Positions 4,923 to 6,676 of a stretch of DNA of 6,676 nucleotides are shown here, piece after piece (position 1 is the stretch's first letter; every line of letters begins with the position of its first letter). Source of the stretch: Crocinitomicaceae bacterium (GTDB lineage: Bacteria > Bacteroidota > Bacteroidia > Flavobacteriales_D > Crocinitomicaceae); NCBI GenBank assembly GCA_003512365.1, contig DORI01000107.1:397-7072 (forward strand), read 5' to 3'. The notes beneath the pieces were generated by a model, which was given only the letters and a program-made list of their open reading frames with translations, searched no databases and was not told the DNA's origin. A program made the translations under genes and the position numbers.

Positions 4923-6676
4923 ATGAAGCACTTACTTCTATTGTTTCTTATTTTTTCTTCAGGTATATTTTATTCACAAGAGATAGTTACAATTTCTATT
5001 CAAGGATTTGTAAAAAATTATTCGACAAAGGAAAATTTATTTGGTTCAACTATAAACATTATTCAGAATGGAAAAACTATTACCAAGGCTGTTTCTGAAT
5101 CAAATGGCGCCTATGTGGCGACGGGTAAAGTTAATGTGTCGGTACCATTTGAAGTGATAACATCAAAGTCAGGATTCAGTTCTAAAAAAGTTTTAGTAGA
5201 TATAAAAACTTTGAAACTAAAAAATGCAAATCAAACAACACTTCAATTGTTTGATGAGCTACCTTTCGAGTTATATGAGAATCGTCCAAATGTTGACCTG
5301 TCTTTCACATATAATGAGTATGCAGAAAGGTTTGATTGGGATCAAGATAAATTTGTTGCAGTGCCAGAGGGAAGACAAAACCAAATGAACAGTAAAGTTG
5401 ACTTGGCTTACGATAGGGTAAAAAATATCAATACAAAATTAAATGCTGCAGACAGTACCAAACAGGCGCAACACGATGCAAATATAGATTCGCAAATTAA
5501 AACTACGTTAGCTCAAGCCGATCAATTTGCAAAAGCAAATAAGCATTCAGATGCAATTGCAGCATACGCCCAAGTTCAGACGCTGGTTGCAAAAGCATAC
5601 GATCAGAAGAAGTTTAACAATTACATGGCAACGGCTAGCGCTGGAGCGCAATCAGAAAAATCGAAAAAAGATGCAGAAGATTTGGCTTTTAATGGTCAAC
5701 TTAAAATTGCCAAGGATAAAATTGCTTTAGGACGTTCAGGTTTGACTATAGCCAATAGCGCATTGAATTCTGTACCTATGAAGAGTAGAGCCACAGATTT
5801 AGAAGTAATAGCATTGAAAGATCAGATTTCAAAATTGCAGCAATATTATAAAGATATGGATGCCGCATATAAGATTGTGAAATCTAAAAAAAATAATGCA
5901 GGTGCTTTGATAGCATTACAAAATGTTTTTTCTACCGCTACGGCAAATAGCAAGTTTACGCTGTCTTCAGAAATTTCACAATTAAAGAAATCTATTGATT
6001 CATTGAGTTTAATTTTAAATCCTTCAATTAACCAAACATTTGTAAATAATTCCACAACTCCAACGGGTAATAAATTAAGTGCACCTGGACAAAAATCTTC
6101 TGGAAACGCCAAGGATGCTTTCAATAATTTAGACAATACGACTAAAACTAACGCTGCCTCTAAACAGGAACAAATGGAAAATGCAGTGAATGAGGTCAGT
6201 TATGAAAATTCAATGAATAAAAAATTGAATGAAGCACGTGCGAGTGATGATGTGAAAGAGGTCAACAAATGGAAAAACGACAAAGATCAGTTGAATATGA
6301 AGGAAGACACATTAACTGAGCTCCGACAATATCAAATGGAAGATGCGCGACTAAAAAACGAATACGAAAAATACAAATTGGACTCTTTAAGTTTAGAAAA
6401 AACATATGTGCAAGCTAATCAATTACAGCAATTGCAAATAGATAAAGAAGTACACGATAAAAATGAAAAAGAAAATCTTGCTTTAGTTCACCAAAGGCAA
6501 AAAGAAATGGTTGATCAACACATAGATCAAACACAAATGCAACGCGAAGAAGATATTATAAAGCAACGTTTGCGACAATCGGATATGGAAACAGCAAAAA
6601 ATGAAGTTGAGACAGCGTTGTATTTAAGTAACACGGAAAATAGAAAAAAAGAGGAGCAACGTATGTACGATCAGCA
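4923..6676 (+). CDS. Exported coiled-coil protein with N-terminal beta domain, 5' part (runs off right edge)
   Basis: The frame is open from the ATG at 4923 to the window edge, giving 584 codons plus two bases; the C-terminus is missing. MKHLLLLFLIFSSGIFYSQ is a clear signal peptide with a likely cut near residues 18-20, which also supports the start. Residues about 22-98 (ISIQGFVKNYSTKENLFGST, later ESNGAYVATGK and SKSGFSSKKVLVDI) resemble a carboxypeptidase-regulatory or CNA-B-like beta-sandwich, as found at the N-terminus of many Bacteroidota envelope proteins. Residues about 155-365 are mostly helical; AKANKHSDAIAAYAQVQTLV (203-222) has a TPR-like look. A Ser, Thr, Asn and Gly-rich low-complexity linker spans about 366-412. 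From about 413 to the edge the protein is very rich in Glu, Lys, Gln and Asp, with heptad-like spacing, and is predicted coiled coil. There is no cysteine in the visible part. Likely periplasmic or outer-membrane associated, perhaps a structural or tethering protein. I do not recognise a named family. It is divergent from the oxidoreductase operon. Confidence 0.88.
   Translation, partial: MKHLLLLFLIFSSGIFYSQEIVTISIQGFVKNYSTKENLFGSTINIIQNGKTITKAVSESNGAYVATGKVNVSVPFEVITSKSGFSSKKVLVDIKTLKLKNANQTTLQLFDELPFELYENRPNVDLSFTYNEYAERFDWDQDKFVAVPEGRQNQMNSKVDLAYDRVKNINTKLNAADSTKQAQHDANIDSQIKTTLAQADQFAKANKHSDAIAAYAQVQTLVAKAYDQKKFNNYMATASAGAQSEKSKKDAEDLAFNGQLKIAKDKIALGRSGLTIANSALNSVPMKSRATDLEVIALKDQISKLQQYYKDMDAAYKIVKSKKNNAGALIALQNVFSTATANSKFTLSSEISQLKKSIDSLSLILNPSINQTFVNNSTTPTGNKLSAPGQKSSGNAKDAFNNLDNTTKTNAASKQEQMENAVNEVSYENSMNKKLNEARASDDVKEVNKWKNDKDQLNMKEDTLTELRQYQMEDARLKNEYEKYKLDSLSLEKTYVQANQLQQLQIDKEVHDKNEKENLALVHQRQKEMVDQHIDQTQMQREEDIIKQRLRQSDMETAKNEVETALYLSNTENRKKEEQRMYDQ

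Noticed and set aside
5527..5730. Open frame on the plus strand, rich in Lys, Arg and Gln
   Set aside because: Shifted-frame shadow inside the coiled-coil protein gene.
5846..6136. Open frame on the minus strand with hydrophobic segments
   Set aside because: Antisense to the continuous coiled-coil protein frame; no recognisable motif or promoter.

Overview
The window looks like a chromosomal segment of a Bacteroidota bacterium, most likely in the order Flavobacteriales. The DNA is AT-rich. Start codons have no convincing Shine-Dalgarno sequence. One intergenic region carries a perfect TAnnTTTG element, the Bacteroidota -7 box. The proteins fit the same group: a secreted protein with SprB-type repeats, a DUF2452 protein, and a Flavobacteria-like YaaA. 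A Fluviicola/Crocinitomicaceae-like host is my guess from the style of the large exported proteins; it is not shown by the sequence.

Layout, left to right. (1) Bases 1-2408, minus strand: 5' part (802 codons) of a large exported protein. It has a signal peptide, a long beta-rich and probably propeller-like region, a CARDB-like Ig domain, a GGGGG linker and two complete SprB-type modules. The gene runs off the left edge. (2) A 74-bp divergent intergenic region with two A-tracts 11 bp apart. (3) Bases 2483-3247, plus strand: yaaA, a peroxide-stress protein, complete. (4) Bases 3240-3716, minus strand: a DUF2452 protein whose 3' end overlaps the yaaA 3' end by 8 bp. (5) Bases 3717-4844, minus strand: a DAO-type FAD-dependent oxidoreductase. 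Its stop codon directly abuts the DUF2452 start codon, so the two probably form an operon transcribed leftward. (6) A 78-bp divergent intergenic region holding a good TAnnTTTG box for that operon and a small inverted repeat. (7) Bases 4923-6676, plus strand: 5' part (584 codons) of an exported protein with a short N-terminal beta domain followed by a long helical, coiled-coil, cysteine-free region. The gene runs off the right edge.

The genes do not make up one recognisable pathway. The two edge genes are cell-envelope or secreted proteins, probably linked to type IX secretion in the case of the SprB-repeat protein. The middle holds a possible redox neighbourhood: a flavin oxidoreductase of a family that often makes hydrogen peroxide, facing a peroxide-defence gene. 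That link is only inference. I found no RNA gene, CRISPR array, insertion sequence or defence system. The least explained parts are the two truncated exported proteins and the DUF2452 protein.
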